A stretch of DNA of 44,435 nucleotides from Candidatus Nealsoniibacteriota bacterium (GCA_003551435.1 PUMQ01000019.1:1-44435); one strand, 5' to 3'; shown: positions 24,808-33,744, counted from the stretch's first letter. Made by a program: numbers and translations. Notes: a model not told the origin generated them from the letters alone.

Positions 24808-26823
24808 TTAATTCCAATACAAGCTTACTCTGTTTGTTCTTAGCATTTCCACAAACTCTCCGTCCCACTCAAACTCAACCGCATTTCCGTTTTTGTCTTC
24901 CGCTATCCAGCGAAGCTCCTTCACTTCCACCCTTTCTCTTCCGGCAACGTTCTGGGTTCCGAAGTCTATTTCAAAATCCCTGGTAGCGTCTTCAAGAACG
25001 TAGTAGTAAGAGCCGGTTAGGTTCAGAGGATTGGTAGCAGAGCTTGCTTTGCTTGAGAGACTTGCAAAGTTGAGCTCAAATCCGGCAAAGTCAACCATTC
25101 CCGTGTCATCATTCTTTACATCTTCCGTTTTGTCGAAATAAACAGTTCCCCCAACCGCTTTTATCTTAAACTCTATTCCGCCAACCGCTCGGTCGTTAAC
25201 ATCTTTGGTAATTTCAATTCTTTCAATTTCCGCGCTAACGAGAGTAATCTCCGGCGCAACTACATAGAGATGCTGTTTGTCCCCGGTAACTGTTCTGTCG
25301 ATATCTATCTCTTTGTCGAATATATCGTATCCTACTTCCTTGTTATCATCCTTGAGGACAGTTGCTTTAAGCGAAGCACCTTGGTCTGCAACCTCCACTT
25401 TAAACGCGTCCGCTTTGAGAGTAAGATTTTTTGTCTCCCCCTTCTTTATCTTCATCTCCAGTTTGTCAAAAGTCGCTTTTCCGGTGCCCGTATTTACGGT
25501 AGCAACACCTACTCTCGTGTTTCCTTCATAAAGTATTACGTCTTGGAGTATCTGTCCCAAGGTAAGAGTCGTGTCGGCTTTTTCAATCAAAACCGTTAAG
25601 TTATCCAGCTCAACATCCGTGTCCTTGGCGGTAACGTTAAACTTCAAAAGATCCACCTGTGTGCGAACGCTTCTGCTTATCATGGCCACTCCTTCTTTGG
25701 GGCTGTCGGCATGTCTTCTAACTTCCAAAGCCCCTGTCTCTTCGCCGGTAAAAGTAAATGTTCTCCTTATCGCGCTTCCTCCGGCATACTGGGAAACACC
25801 GGCTCCGTCCACTCCTCTTATTGCCATATTGTCTGTCGGTCCTATTTCAAGAGTCTTTTTTTCGTCTCTTGATGTTCCGGTCACTTCCACTGTAAGATCA
25901 ACATATCCCCCTTTCTTAACCTTAAGATTTAGGTTGCTAAAGCGGATGTACTTGTCTCCCCTTGCAGGATTGGAGGTGGAAAGCTTTACTTCCTGAAGTT
26001 TTTTCCCGTCAGAGTAGACAGCCATGCTTTCCACGTACCTTCGAAACTCAGTTGCCGTTGACGAGTAAGTCCCCGTGTGGTCAAAGTAAAGATCCACTCT
26101 TTGCACGGTAATGTCCGACTCTTCCGCCTTGAGGCGGAAAACAGCCACGTCCATTTTTTGGCCCGCTCCCACTTCCGCATTACGGATATCCGCTCTTAAT
26201 TCAACCGAAAGCGACCCTTCGTCCCCGGTTGGCCTTTCGGAAAGATCAATCCTCGCCTGCAGCTTTTTTATTGATTCCGCAATCTCTTTGAGAGAGTCAA
26301 GAATGGCTTTATCAATCGAAATGGGAGTTGTCCCCGGCGTTCCCGTCCTTAAAACGGAATTCAGTTTCGCTATGGTTTGGGTTCCTACAAAACCCGTAGG
26401 AGAAACAAGCCCTATGGGCGTTAGTATTTCCCCGGCATACTTGCTTTGAAATTTTCTTACCGCCGCCTGGGTTATGGGTCCGAAATATTCCGTTTCATTC
26501 CCGGGAGATCCGGCTCCCGTTTGCGCCAATCTCGTATTCGGGTCGGAGTTAAGCACTATCTGAAGATACTTTACATCCATTCCTCTCGCCCCCACTCCCA
26601 AAGTGCGGGTAAAGGTAAATCCCGAAGGAACTCCGGTAATCGTTCCCGTTGTTCCGGTGGTTCCTGTTTGTTCGGCAACCTTCTTTTGAATGCCCTCAAG
26701 CATCTCTTGGATGGCAGCCATTTCTTTTCGTATATCGCTCTCTGCTCCTTGTACTTGTACTGCGCCAAGCGCGACAAAACAGAAGGAAAGAGCCAGTATA
26801 CCAATTGCTATTTTCTTTTTCAT
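24808..26823 (-). CDS. Large secreted PGBD surface protein
   Basis: A 671-aa protein: signal peptide (1-27, ending VQG-AES), coiled coil, Thr/Gly-rich spacer (TGTTGTTGT), PGBD (about 75-160; DVKYLQIVLNSDPNTRLAQT, FGPITQAAVRKFQSKYAGE), then about 450 residues of beta-rich sequence in several Ig-like segments (FNVTAKDTDVELDNLTVLIEK, LEMKIKKGETKNLTLKADAF). The sandwich pattern resembles S-layer-type proteins of CPR bacteria. It may be a main envelope protein, but this is inference. Its leader has a strong hairpin just before the start (26833-26860). Confidence 0.82.
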   Translation of the reverse strand: MKKKIAIGILALSFCFVALGAVQVQGAESDIRKEMAAIQEMLEGIQKKVAEQTGTTGTTGTITGVPSGFTFTRTLGVGARGMDVKYLQIVLNSDPNTRLAQTGAGSPGNETEYFGPITQAAVRKFQSKYAGEILTPIGLVSPTGFVGTQTIAKLNSVLRTGTPGTTPISIDKAILDSLKEIAESIKKLQARIDLSERPTGDEGSLSVELRADIRNAEVGAGQKMDVAVFRLKAEESDITVQRVDLYFDHTGTYSSTATEFRRYVESMAVYSDGKKLQEVKLSTSNPARGDKYIRFSNLNLKVKKGGYVDLTVEVTGTSRDEKKTLEIGPTDNMAIRGVDGAGVSQYAGGSAIRRTFTFTGEETGALEVRRHADSPKEGVAMISRSVRTQVDLLKFNVTAKDTDVELDNLTVLIEKADTTLTLGQILQDVILYEGNTRVGVATVNTGTGKATFDKLEMKIKKGETKNLTLKADAFKVEVADQGASLKATVLKDDNKEVGYDIFDKEIDIDRTVTGDKQHLYVVAPEITLVSAEIERIEITKDVNDRAVGGIEFKIKAVGGTVYFDKTEDVKNDDTGMVDFAGFELNFASLSSKASSATNPLNLTGSYYYVLEDATRDFEIDFGTQNVAGRERVEVKELRWIAEDKNGNAVEFEWDGEFVEMLRTNRVSLYWN

Positions 26824-26832
26824 GTTTTTTTG

Positions 26833-26860
26833 TCTCCCGAAAACTCTTGTTTTCAGGAGA
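26833..26860 (-). promoter_or_regulatory. Leader hairpin before the 671-aa surface protein
   Basis: TCTCCTGAAAAC pairs with GTTTTCGGGAGA (12 bp, one wobble) around a 4-nt loop; CAAAAAAAC and the ATG follow directly. No Shine-Dalgarno is seen. It could stabilise the mRNA 5' end or control initiation. Upstream, TATAAA (26874-26879) and AAGGATCG (26895-26902) sit 15 bp apart. The rest of the 26861-27153 gap holds only another stem (GCCGCT/AGCGGC) and the plus-strand promoter at 27073. Confidence 0.5.
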
Positions 26861-27072
26861 AGGTTAGTGACTCTTTATACTGCTCTGCCGCTGTCGATCC
26901 TTCTTCTCTCGCAAAAACTCGCGATAGCAAGAATAGCGGCTCACCTCCCTCTTTACCCGCAATTTCTCTTTTTAATCTTGCGGATTTTCATATCGTTTAC
27001 AATTAAGACGCAGAATCTCTCAATATGTTACATACCTTGAAAATCTTTGTTTTTACTCCGGAAAGAAACCTA

Positions 27073-27100
27073 TGGACAAGCCGTATTTTTATGTTATGCT
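27073..27100 (+). promoter_or_regulatory. Possible promoter of the 27163 gene
   Basis: TGGACA (27073-27078), 16-bp spacer, TATGCT (27095-27100). Confidence 0.35.
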
Positions 27101-27162
27101 TTAGGAAGCACCCTCTCATAAATATTGTATAAGGAAGGCGTAATACAAGGAGGTTGGGCTGC

Positions 27163-27576
27163 TTGAGAAAAATGGAAAAGCCGGGGGAATTAGGCTACCG
27201 GCAAAGACCCGGCGAGATTGTTTTTGACAAAAGACTGGCTGATTTGATTGAAAAAATGGGGTCAAAAATAGAGAAAGCTCTCAGTGGAAAGAATATAGAT
27301 AAAATAACCCAGAGAGATAAGGATCAGTTGGAGTATGCAAAAATGGTTATTCTTTTCCGTAAAAACGAACTTCCATGGGAAGAGTTGGAAAAGAAAACTC
27401 GGGCAATGAATAAAGCAATCGGCAAAGAAGAAACCCGGGCCTTGTCACTTTGGGTAAGAGGTACTAGAAGACACAAAAACGAGCTACTATCTTCCAGAGA
27501 AATGGAAGAACTTTATGAGAGGATAGATAAAAGGCTCAAAGAGCTAAAAAAAGCGCCTTCTTTGTGCAATAAATAA
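27163..27576 (+). CDS. Unknown small charged protein, TTG start
   Basis: About 137 aa, highly charged and predicted helical, with no signal peptide or recognised domain (GYRQRPGEIVFDKRLADLIE near the start, MEELYERIDKRLKELKKAP near the end). I chose the TTG at 27163 because AAGGAGG ends 9 nt upstream; the ATG at 27172 is too far from it. It is one of the few plus-strand genes and uses a strong Shine-Dalgarno like the 39860 and 42498 genes. A twin-hairpin terminator follows. Function unknown. Confidence 0.65.
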   Translation: MRKMEKPGELGYRQRPGEIVFDKRLADLIEKMGSKIEKALSGKNIDKITQRDKDQLEYAKMVILFRKNELPWEELEKKTRAMNKAIGKEETRALSLWVRGTRRHKNELLSSREMEELYERIDKRLKELKKAPSLCNK

Positions 27577-27577
27577 A

Positions 27578-27632
27578 GAGAACGCTATGAGTGTTCTCTC
27601 CCCTGAGCGCGGTCCGTCCGCGCTCTTTTTTT
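27578..27632 (+). terminator. Tandem hairpin terminator
   Basis: GAGAAC/GTTCTC (27578-27598) then GAGCGCGG/CCGCGCTC (27605-27625) followed by TTTTTTT. Confidence 0.8.
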
Positions 27633-27633
27633 A

Positions 27634-30600
27634 TCACAAAGTCGCTATTTCCCGCTCTATTCTCTGCTCTATATCTTCTGCCTTTTGAAGAATAAGGGAA
27701 AGTGTTCTTTCTGCCCCTTCTTTTTCTTCTTTTTTAGCAACCGGCAAAAGCCTTTCTACTACCGCTCTTATGGCGATCACTCTTCCTTTCCGGAAAACTA
27801 TTTTTTCTTTTTTCTCCTCTCTTTCTCTTATTTCCTTTTCTACTGTTTCTTCAATTGAGATTGCTCTTTCAAGGACAGCGGAAAGCGCATCTTGTATCCC
27901 TTTGTTTTCTTTTCTTCGTGCCGCTTCAAGTAGCACTTCCGTCAGTCTTTTTATCTCTCTTATTTTCGCTTGCCGAGCAGATAGCTCTTTTAGAGTTCTC
28001 TCTGTCCCTGTTGCCACAACCTCTTCTTTTTCATCCTCTTCCTCTTCAGAATCAGGATCATCACTGTCCCTGTCTCTCCCTCCTCCGCCTCCGCTTCCGC
28101 CACTTCCGCCTGTTGCCACTCTTTCAAAAACGGCTGTTACCGTTTTATTTTCGTCTATAGTAATCACGTTCGGATTAGTGGATCCTTTCAAATCTCCGGA
28201 CCATTCGGAGAATTTCCACCCGGAACTTGGGCTGGCCGTAAGGGAAACCTCTGTTCCGTGTTGATAGAAGGATTTTTCAGGATCTCTGCTTACCGAACCT
28301 CCTCCGTCAATTGAAATAGAAAGTGTATACTCCTTCAATTCAAAATTAGCGGTTAAAGCAATGTCTTTGGCCGGAATAGTGACGTTGGCAGTTATTGATT
28401 CTGCGTTATCAATATAATCAGTGTCCCCTGTCCACTCTGTAAACTCATACCCCGTATTGGTACTCGCTGTTATCTCTACCACTTCGTCCTTCAGGTAGTG
28501 CCCTTCCCCCGATACCGACCCTCCTTCGGAAGGAAAAGCGTTTAACTCCAGCTTATAAAAGAAGACTATTTCTTCTTCAAAGTGTGCGGTAATTTCTTTG
28601 TTTTCGCCTATAACGAGAGTTTCCGGGTTTTCATCACCTTCCAAGTCCCCCGACCAGTGGGAAAAGGTCCATCCGAAATTGGGATTAGCGGTAACGGTCA
28701 CTTCTTCTTCCGGATAAACGGCTTTGTCGGGATCTTTGGTTACCGATCCTCCTTCGGAAATATTAATAGAAAGAGCGTGTCCGCCTTCTATAAAATGAGC
28801 TGTAACCGTTTTGTCGTCATCCATTGTTACAACTCCCGGATTAGCAGACCCCGTCAAGTCGCCCGACCAGTGAGAAAAATCCCATTCGCCGTCAGTTGAA
28901 GAAGCGGTAAGCTCTACTTTTGTTCCGTAAACATAGTTTGCTTGATCGGGATCTGCGGAAACCTCGCCAATTCCCGAGTCGCCATCTTCAATGGGAACAG
29001 TAAGAGTGTACTCTTCCTCTATAAAGTGAGCGGTTACCGCTTTATCATCGTCCATAACAACTGTTTTAGGGTTGTCAGAGCCATCCAAGTCTCCCGACCA
29101 GTGGGAGAACACCCATCCCAGTTTAGCAACAGCTGTGAGCTCTAAAGAATCATCGGGCGGATAAAAACTTTTTTCGGGATCTTTGGTTACCGTCCCTTCT
29201 CCGTCAATTGAAATACTAATGGTGTGTGCGTCTCTGATAAAGTGAGCGGTTACCGCTTTATCATCGTCCATAACAACTGTTTTAGGGTTGTCAGAGCCAT
29301 CCAAGTCACCCGACCAGTGGGAAAAAGCCCATTCGCCGTCAGTTGAAGAAGCGGTAAGCTCTACTTTTGTTCCGTAAACATAGTTTGCTTGATCGGGATC
29401 TGCGGAAACCTCGCCAATTCCCGAGTCGCCGTCTTCAATGGTAATACCAAGAGTGTACTCTGTCTCCAGCCTTAAGGTTTTTTGCAAATTAACCCTTCCT
29501 TCCCCCTGTTCTTTCTCTTCATACTCTAAATTGTCAGCACCGTTTTTTAAAATATCTTTAATTTCTTCGGGAGTCCGTGTCGGATCATTTTCTTTTAGCA
29601 AGGCAGCCGCTCCGGCAACGTGCGGAGCAGACATGGATGTCCCTGACTTTGAAGTATGTCCTTCCTCTAATTTCGCTGCGGTTATAGAAACCCCCGGAGC
29701 AACAATATCCGGCTTCATTATTTCTTTCCCGTTCCACTTAACAGGGCCTCTGGAAGAAAAAGAAGCAAGGAGGTCGCTTTTGTCCGTCGCTCCGACGGTG
29801 ATAGCTTTTCTTGCCGTTCCGGGGCTCGTAATTGTTTCATCACCCGGTCCGCTATTCCCGGCCGACACCACGGCAACAACACCTTCGGCAACCGCATTGT
29901 CCACGGCGACAGAAAGAAGATCATCCGGATCTCCCGGTGCTCCCAAGCTTAAATTAAGAATATCGGCTCCGTCGGCAACCGCTTCTTCAATTCCCTTCAC
30001 CACCCAGCTTAAATATCCTCTCCCCTGAGTGTTTAAAACCCGGTAGGCTAGAATTTCCGCCCCGGGCGCCACTCCTTTTACTGTTTCTCCATCTCCGGCG
30101 GCAATAGAGGCAACGTGGGTTCCGTGCCCTTGTTTATCCATGGGATCATTGTCTTCCTCTTTTGGTTGCGCACATCCCCCGGGAATAAACTTTTCACAAG
30201 TAACAAAATCATAACCCCCAATAACTTTTTCACAATCCCCTTCTAAAAACTCTTCTTGTGTGCATTCGCCAAAATCGGCATGCGTGTAATCAACTCCGGT
30301 ATCGATAATGGCAATGGTAACTCCTTCTCCGGTTAAACAATCCTTTTTTGAAATACTGCAATCGTTTCCATCTTCATCCAGCTCTCCCGCCGGAATATCT
30401 CCTTGAATTAAAGGAACAGAATCGGAAAGCATCACTTCTACTATTTTGTTTTCCCAAACCTTTTTTACTCCCTCAACCTTTTCCAAGTCTTTTGCTTCTT
30501 TCTCAAAAAGATTGTCAATGACAAATCCGTTTAAAAGATAGTTAAATTCTGTTCCAGTAGAAAAATCCTCCGCCCTGAAAAATTCTTTTTCTGTGTCTAA

Positions 30601-30921
30601 AGCCTCCTTGATTCTGTTTTTTACTTCTCTTTTGTTTTGTTCAAGTTCCCGCCTGTACAACTCCAAACCGTCTTCTACTTCCTGAAAAGCAAAAAAGGAG
30701 CGTTCCAGTGCCGATTTTTTTTCGGCAAGCGGCGCCTTTTCAAGCTCTATAATATAGCTTTGCGCCTGCCCGGAAACCGCATTTTCTTCACCGCCTTCTT
30801 GTCCGACAGAAAAAAAGGTTAAAGGAAAAAACAGGAGAAAAGCAAAAATCAAAAAAGATGCTTTTTTAAAAAAGCCACAAGAAAAGAGAGAGAACTGTTT
30901 TCTTTCTTTAATTTTTCCCAT
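27634..30921 (-). CDS. Secreted subtilisin with six InlB-like repeats
   Basis: A 1095-aa S8 serine protease. Signal/anchor at about 20-40, an I9-like propeptide region (about 53-165), then the subtilase domain with Asp207 (IIDTGVDYTH), His266 (GHGTHVASIAAG), oxyanion Asn356 (SAGNSG) and Ser429 (GTSMSAPHVAG). Residues about 485-925 hold six ~70-residue 'bacterial repeat' units of the divergent InlB-B type, with core FSHWSGDL.GS.NP and ending (V/I)TAHF. A Gly-rich linker (GGSGGSGGGGG), an acidic stretch and a charged helical C-terminus follow. It lies 3 bp behind the CAP gene. It is likely an exported protease with stalk-like repeats. Confidence 0.93.
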   Translation of the reverse strand: MGKIKERKQFSLFSCGFFKKASFLIFAFLLFFPLTFFSVGQEGGEENAVSGQAQSYIIELEKAPLAEKKSALERSFFAFQEVEDGLELYRRELEQNKREVKNRIKEALDTEKEFFRAEDFSTGTEFNYLLNGFVIDNLFEKEAKDLEKVEGVKKVWENKIVEVMLSDSVPLIQGDIPAGELDEDGNDCSISKKDCLTGEGVTIAIIDTGVDYTHADFGECTQEEFLEGDCEKVIGGYDFVTCEKFIPGGCAQPKEEDNDPMDKQGHGTHVASIAAGDGETVKGVAPGAEILAYRVLNTQGRGYLSWVVKGIEEAVADGADILNLSLGAPGDPDDLLSVAVDNAVAEGVVAVVSAGNSGPGDETITSPGTARKAITVGATDKSDLLASFSSRGPVKWNGKEIMKPDIVAPGVSITAAKLEEGHTSKSGTSMSAPHVAGAAALLKENDPTRTPEEIKDILKNGADNLEYEEKEQGEGRVNLQKTLRLETEYTLGITIEDGDSGIGEVSADPDQANYVYGTKVELTASSTDGEWAFSHWSGDLDGSDNPKTVVMDDDKAVTAHFIRDAHTISISIDGEGTVTKDPEKSFYPPDDSLELTAVAKLGWVFSHWSGDLDGSDNPKTVVMDDDKAVTAHFIEEEYTLTVPIEDGDSGIGEVSADPDQANYVYGTKVELTASSTDGEWDFSHWSGDLTGSANPGVVTMDDDKTVTAHFIEGGHALSINISEGGSVTKDPDKAVYPEEEVTVTANPNFGWTFSHWSGDLEGDENPETLVIGENKEITAHFEEEIVFFYKLELNAFPSEGGSVSGEGHYLKDEVVEITASTNTGYEFTEWTGDTDYIDNAESITANVTIPAKDIALTANFELKEYTLSISIDGGGSVSRDPEKSFYQHGTEVSLTASPSSGWKFSEWSGDLKGSTNPNVITIDENKTVTAVFERVATGGSGGSGGGGGRDRDSDDPDSEEEEDEKEEVVATGTERTLKELSARQAKIREIKRLTEVLLEAARRKENKGIQDALSAVLERAISIEETVEKEIREREEKKEKIVFRKGRVIAIRAVVERLLPVAKKEEKEGAERTLSLILQKAEDIEQRIEREIATL
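28881..29442. repeat. Near-identical direct repeats inside the subtilisin gene
   Basis: About 115 bp at 28881-28995 recur almost exactly at 29328-29442 (repeat units 3 and 1), and about 90 bp at 29020-29110 recur at 29236-29330 (units 2 and 1). Nucleotide identity far above that of the other units points to recent duplication or gene conversion. Confidence 0.8.
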
Positions 30922-30924
30922 TTG

Positions 30925-31983
30925 CTAAATATATTCTGTCAAAAGAAAAATGTAGTGGTTAATTAGGAGTGCTGAAAAAATAACTGCCAAAAAGACTATC
31001 CCGTTTGCCGCCATAAAAGTAACGTTAACCTTTTCCATAAAAAATAATTTCAAGACGGAAAGAAAAAGGAAAATCCCCGATACGACAAAAAGAACAAACC
31101 CCGCCACTTTCCTTGAAGAAGAAACAACCATGCTCCAAAAAGAAACATACTTCGGTTCTTCCTCTTCTATAACGATAACTTCTTCCGGAGCACCGACAAC
31201 GTAAACGGGCTCTTCTTCCGTTTTTTCAATAAAGGCGAAAGACTCTTCTTTTTCTTCAACGCTTTCTGCTATTTCGGCCGTCTCCTCTTCTTCTATCTCC
31301 TCTTCTTCTCCCAAAATTACTTCTTCTTTATCTTCAACTGTTTCTTCGGGGAAATCTTCAACAAAACTGCGAGTGGCAACTGCCGCTTCTTCTAAGGGCT
31401 CTGTAGCAACTACCTGTTCTATTTGCGGCTTTGTTCCAAAAAGCTGAACAACGAAAATCGCCTCCCTCCCCTTATACTCCCCGGTAGCGGTAGCAATTCC
31501 TATCTCTTGGAATCTTTCGTTAACAATATTTTTTTTATGAGTGGGAGACTCCATCCAAGCTTTGTCAACTTGGTGTGCCTCGGTAAAGTTTACCGCCAGA
31601 TTTTCTCCCGCATACCGGTATCCGTACCCGACCTTGTCAAACCAGTGCCAAGGAGTCACTCCATCAGGACAGGTATGCGCAAAATATCCTTTTTCTGCCA
31701 TATCATTTGCCTTGAGCTGTGCCGCTTCCATAAGCAGGGGTGAAATAACAAGGGTTTTTAACTCTCTCTCTTCCCTCCTTATATTAGTAAGCTCTACCAA
31801 TTTTTCAGGGGCAATAGAGGCAAGAAAGTTCTCCAAAGATATTTTTCCGGCAAAGTTGGCCAAAAAGAGGAATTCTATAAAAACCACTCCTAAAAAAAGA
31901 AGAAGAACGCCCCTTGTTTTCAAAAAGAAAGGTTTCTTTTCTCTCTTGAGCGATGCAAAATATTCTCTGAAAGATAGGTTCAT
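30925..31983 (-). CDS. CAP-domain (SCP/PR1, YkwD-like) membrane protein
   Basis: A 352-aa protein with an N-terminal membrane segment (about 22-46). The CAP domain (about 70-180) has MAEKGYFAHTCPDGVTPWHW, YAGENLAVNF, WMESPTHKKNIVNERFQEIG and FVVQLFG; the conserved His and Glu residues of the CAP cleft are present. A long acidic region rich in Glu (about 205-275) leads to two C-terminal membrane segments. CAP proteins act outside the cell, some on wall or as proteases; the activity here is unknown. It is the first gene of the CAP-subtilisin pair. Confidence 0.9.
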   Translation of the reverse strand: MNLSFREYFASLKREKKPFFLKTRGVLLLFLGVVFIEFLFLANFAGKISLENFLASIAPEKLVELTNIRREERELKTLVISPLLMEAAQLKANDMAEKGYFAHTCPDGVTPWHWFDKVGYGYRYAGENLAVNFTEAHQVDKAWMESPTHKKNIVNERFQEIGIATATGEYKGREAIFVVQLFGTKPQIEQVVATEPLEEAAVATRSFVEDFPEETVEDKEEVILGEEEEIEEEETAEIAESVEEKEESFAFIEKTEEEPVYVVGAPEEVIVIEEEEPKYVSFWSMVVSSSRKVAGFVLFVVSGIFLFLSVLKLFFMEKVNVTFMAANGIVFLAVIFSALLINHYIFLLTEYI

Positions 31984-31991
31984 ATTGTCAG

Positions 31992-32020
31992 ATTATAGCA
32001 AAAACAATTTATTTGAGCAA
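31992..32020 (-). promoter_or_regulatory. Leaderless-type promoter of CAP-subtilisin operon
   Basis: Minus-strand TTGCTC (32015-32020), 17-bp spacer, perfect TATAAT (31992-31997), then 8 nt to the ATG at 31983. Confidence 0.6.
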
Positions 32021-32051
32021 TAAAAACCCCTCCTTTTAGTAAAAAGGAGGG
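32021..32051 (-). terminator. Terminator after coiled-coil gene
   Basis: Ten-bp stem CCCTCCTTTT/AAAAGGAGGG (32028-32051), 4-nt loop, followed by GTTTTTATT on the minus strand. Confidence 0.8.
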
Positions 32052-32070
32052 AGTTAATTTTATTTTTAAA

Positions 32071-32574
32071 TTAGTTGCCTATTCTCTCTTTAATACGGTC
32101 CTGAATTCCCTGAGCCCTTTCTCTTACCGCCTCTAAAGCACTTCTTGCTTCACTCTTGTCTTCATCGTCTCCAGTAATATCAATTAGGCCTTCAATGGTT
32201 TCTTTCATTGTTTCCATTCTCTTGTTCTGCTGGGCGAGACGCCTTCTCTCCATCGCTTGTATCAATCTTTCTTGGGCTTCTTGCATTCTTTGCCTTACTC
32301 TTTCTCCTATCTCTTCCGCTCTTTCTAGCACTCCTTCAAGAGCTTCTCTTTGAGGCGCATCTTCACCTACCTCCTTAAGAAGAAGAGAGATTACCTCTTT
32401 CATTCTCCCTACTCTTGTTTGATTTTCTTCCAGTCTCTCAATTGCTTCTTCAACTTCTTCTTCCGTCTCTTCTTCATTTACCGACTCTTCTGCGGTCACA
32501 ACAAATCCGCCCGCAAAAAGAATTGTCAAAGCAAAAACAAGTGTTCCGAAAGAAAGTAATATTTTCTTTTGCAT
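32071..32574 (-). CDS. Secreted helical protein of unknown function
   Basis: A 167-aa protein: signal peptide (about 1-28, ending GGFVVTAEE), an acidic segment (VNEEETEEEVEEAIERLE), then long amphipathic helices rich in Glu/Arg. Two similar halves (EVISLLLKEVGEDAPQREAL and ETIEGLIDITGDDEDKSEAR, each followed by ..V.ERA..I..R....) suggest an internal duplication. The pattern also resembles the helical C-terminus of the subtilisin. TAAAAT (32582-32587) ends 7 nt before the ATG and AAAGGTCG lies 16 bp further upstream. Confidence 0.75.
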   Translation of the reverse strand: MQKKILLSFGTLVFALTILFAGGFVVTAEESVNEEETEEEVEEAIERLEENQTRVGRMKEVISLLLKEVGEDAPQREALEGVLERAEEIGERVRQRMQEAQERLIQAMERRRLAQQNKRMETMKETIEGLIDITGDDEDKSEARSALEAVRERAQGIQDRIKERIGN

Positions 32575-32581
32575 GATTCTA

Positions 32582-32611
32582 ATTTTACCTAAAGTTTCTA
32601 AGCCGACCTTT
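32582..32611 (-). promoter_or_regulatory. AAAGGTCG box plus -10 before the coiled-coil gene
   Basis: AAAGGTCG (32604-32611) stands where a -35 would be, 16 bp before TAAAAT (32582-32587), which ends 7 nt before the ATG at 32574. Confidence 0.4.
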
Positions 32612-32647
32612 CATATTTTAGATTAAGTGATTATAGAAATTCAGAGA

Positions 32648-32687
32648 GAAAAAAGCAAGAACCCCGCCTTTCGGGCGGGATTCTTGC
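32648..32687 (-). terminator. Terminator after matrixin-like gene
   Basis: Long stem GCAAGAAYCCCGCC/GGCGGGGTTCTTGC with TTTC-type loop (32655-32687) followed by TTTTTTC. Confidence 0.85.
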
Positions 32688-32728
32688 ATTGCAAAACATC
32701 AGTTAACAATAAAAAGTTTCTGTTTTTA

Positions 32729-33634
32729 TCAGCAAATTCCTCTTCTTGCCCATCCGGGAGGACATTTATCTTCTGGCTCGTCAGAATCACCAGGGTCGTC
32801 TGGATCGGGATCAGGATCGGGTTCCGGTTCCGGATCAGGATCTATTCCATCCGAAGGATAAAGATATATGATTCCCGCTTCATCGTCCTCATGTAGCTCT
32901 TGCTTTACACTATTATAATAAGCATACATCACCGCTTTCGGATTTTCAGAGTGACCTAGTCCCAGTAAATGCCCGTTTTCATGAAGTATTACCGTTTCTA
33001 TGTCATAATCCCCGCCTTCAGTATCCCAATTAAATCGTGTGCTCAGGGCAATATCTACTTCAACAATATATCCTCCCTGTGAGGCAATCCAGGCAACTCC
33101 GAGAACTCCCGGGCGTAGCCTAAGCCATGCCAGATCATTATTCCCATCTAAATACTGTGGTCCACGACACTCCTGAACAAGAGAAGGGCATCTGGTAGTA
33201 TTTTCTCCATAACTTAGTGCAAAATCCGATTCCTCTACTCCTGTCCAGGTATAATGCGTATTTTTCAGCGCTTCTTTTGCACCATTATTTGGTTCTCCCG
33301 CAGAATTGTAGTTCTGCACTACATTAAGTGTTTCCCATCGGCCGATAACCGAAAACTTTCCTGAATCAAAGTGAGCTTCTTCTATTGGCCTTGCTCCATA
33401 ACTTGCCAAAGCACTGTTTACTGCTCCTTTTGCCGTTTCTCCCAGAGGAACTTCCACAAGTACGTGGACAATAACATCTTCTCCATAGATTCTCGTTACC
33501 CCAAATCCTCCGACAACTTGGGGTCTTTGCGCCTCAAATCGAGCTTCTCCCACGCTAAATCCTACGCCGACCACTAAAAACAGTACTAGAAAGAAAACCG
33601 CAAACAATTTAAATAAATACTTTTCTTTTTTCAT
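32729..33634 (-). CDS. Secreted matrixin-like metalloprotease (M10 type)
   Basis: A 301-aa protein with a signal peptide (about 1-31). The metzincin zinc motif HENGHLLGLGH (His218, Glu219, His222, His228) and Met-turn AVMYAYY (Met236) are complete. The catalytic domain ends with EDDEAGIIYLYP, typical of matrixins. The C-terminus is a D-P/E-P repeat tail of about 30 residues and a short CPPGWARRGIC end that could form a disulfide. No propeptide cysteine switch is obvious. The D-P tail matches the spacer of the FISUMP protein. AAAGGTCG (33658-33665) lies 23 nt before the ATG. Confidence 0.9.
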   Translation of the reverse strand: MKKEKYLFKLFAVFFLVLFLVVGVGFSVGEARFEAQRPQVVGGFGVTRIYGEDVIVHVLVEVPLGETAKGAVNSALASYGARPIEEAHFDSGKFSVIGRWETLNVVQNYNSAGEPNNGAKEALKNTHYTWTGVEESDFALSYGENTTRCPSLVQECRGPQYLDGNNDLAWLRLRPGVLGVAWIASQGGYIVEVDIALSTRFNWDTEGGDYDIETVILHENGHLLGLGHSENPKAVMYAYYNSVKQELHEDDEAGIIYLYPSDGIDPDPEPEPDPDPDPDDPGDSDEPEDKCPPGWARRGIC

Positions 33635-33744
33635 GCTTTAAGAGTAACTTTATAAGTCGACCTTTATACAGTCATCCTCGTTTCCTCGTTTGAATTACAC
33701 TCTCGTTCCAAGAAAACAAAGGATCTTCTTAAGAACAACGAAAA

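Noticed and set aside
27770-28264. 164-codon plus-strand frame rich in Ser and Pro
   Set aside because: Antisense of the charged C-terminus and Gly-rich linker of the subtilisin.
32627-32896. 89-codon plus-strand frame
   Set aside because: It spans a terminator hairpin and is antisense to the matrixin-like gene.
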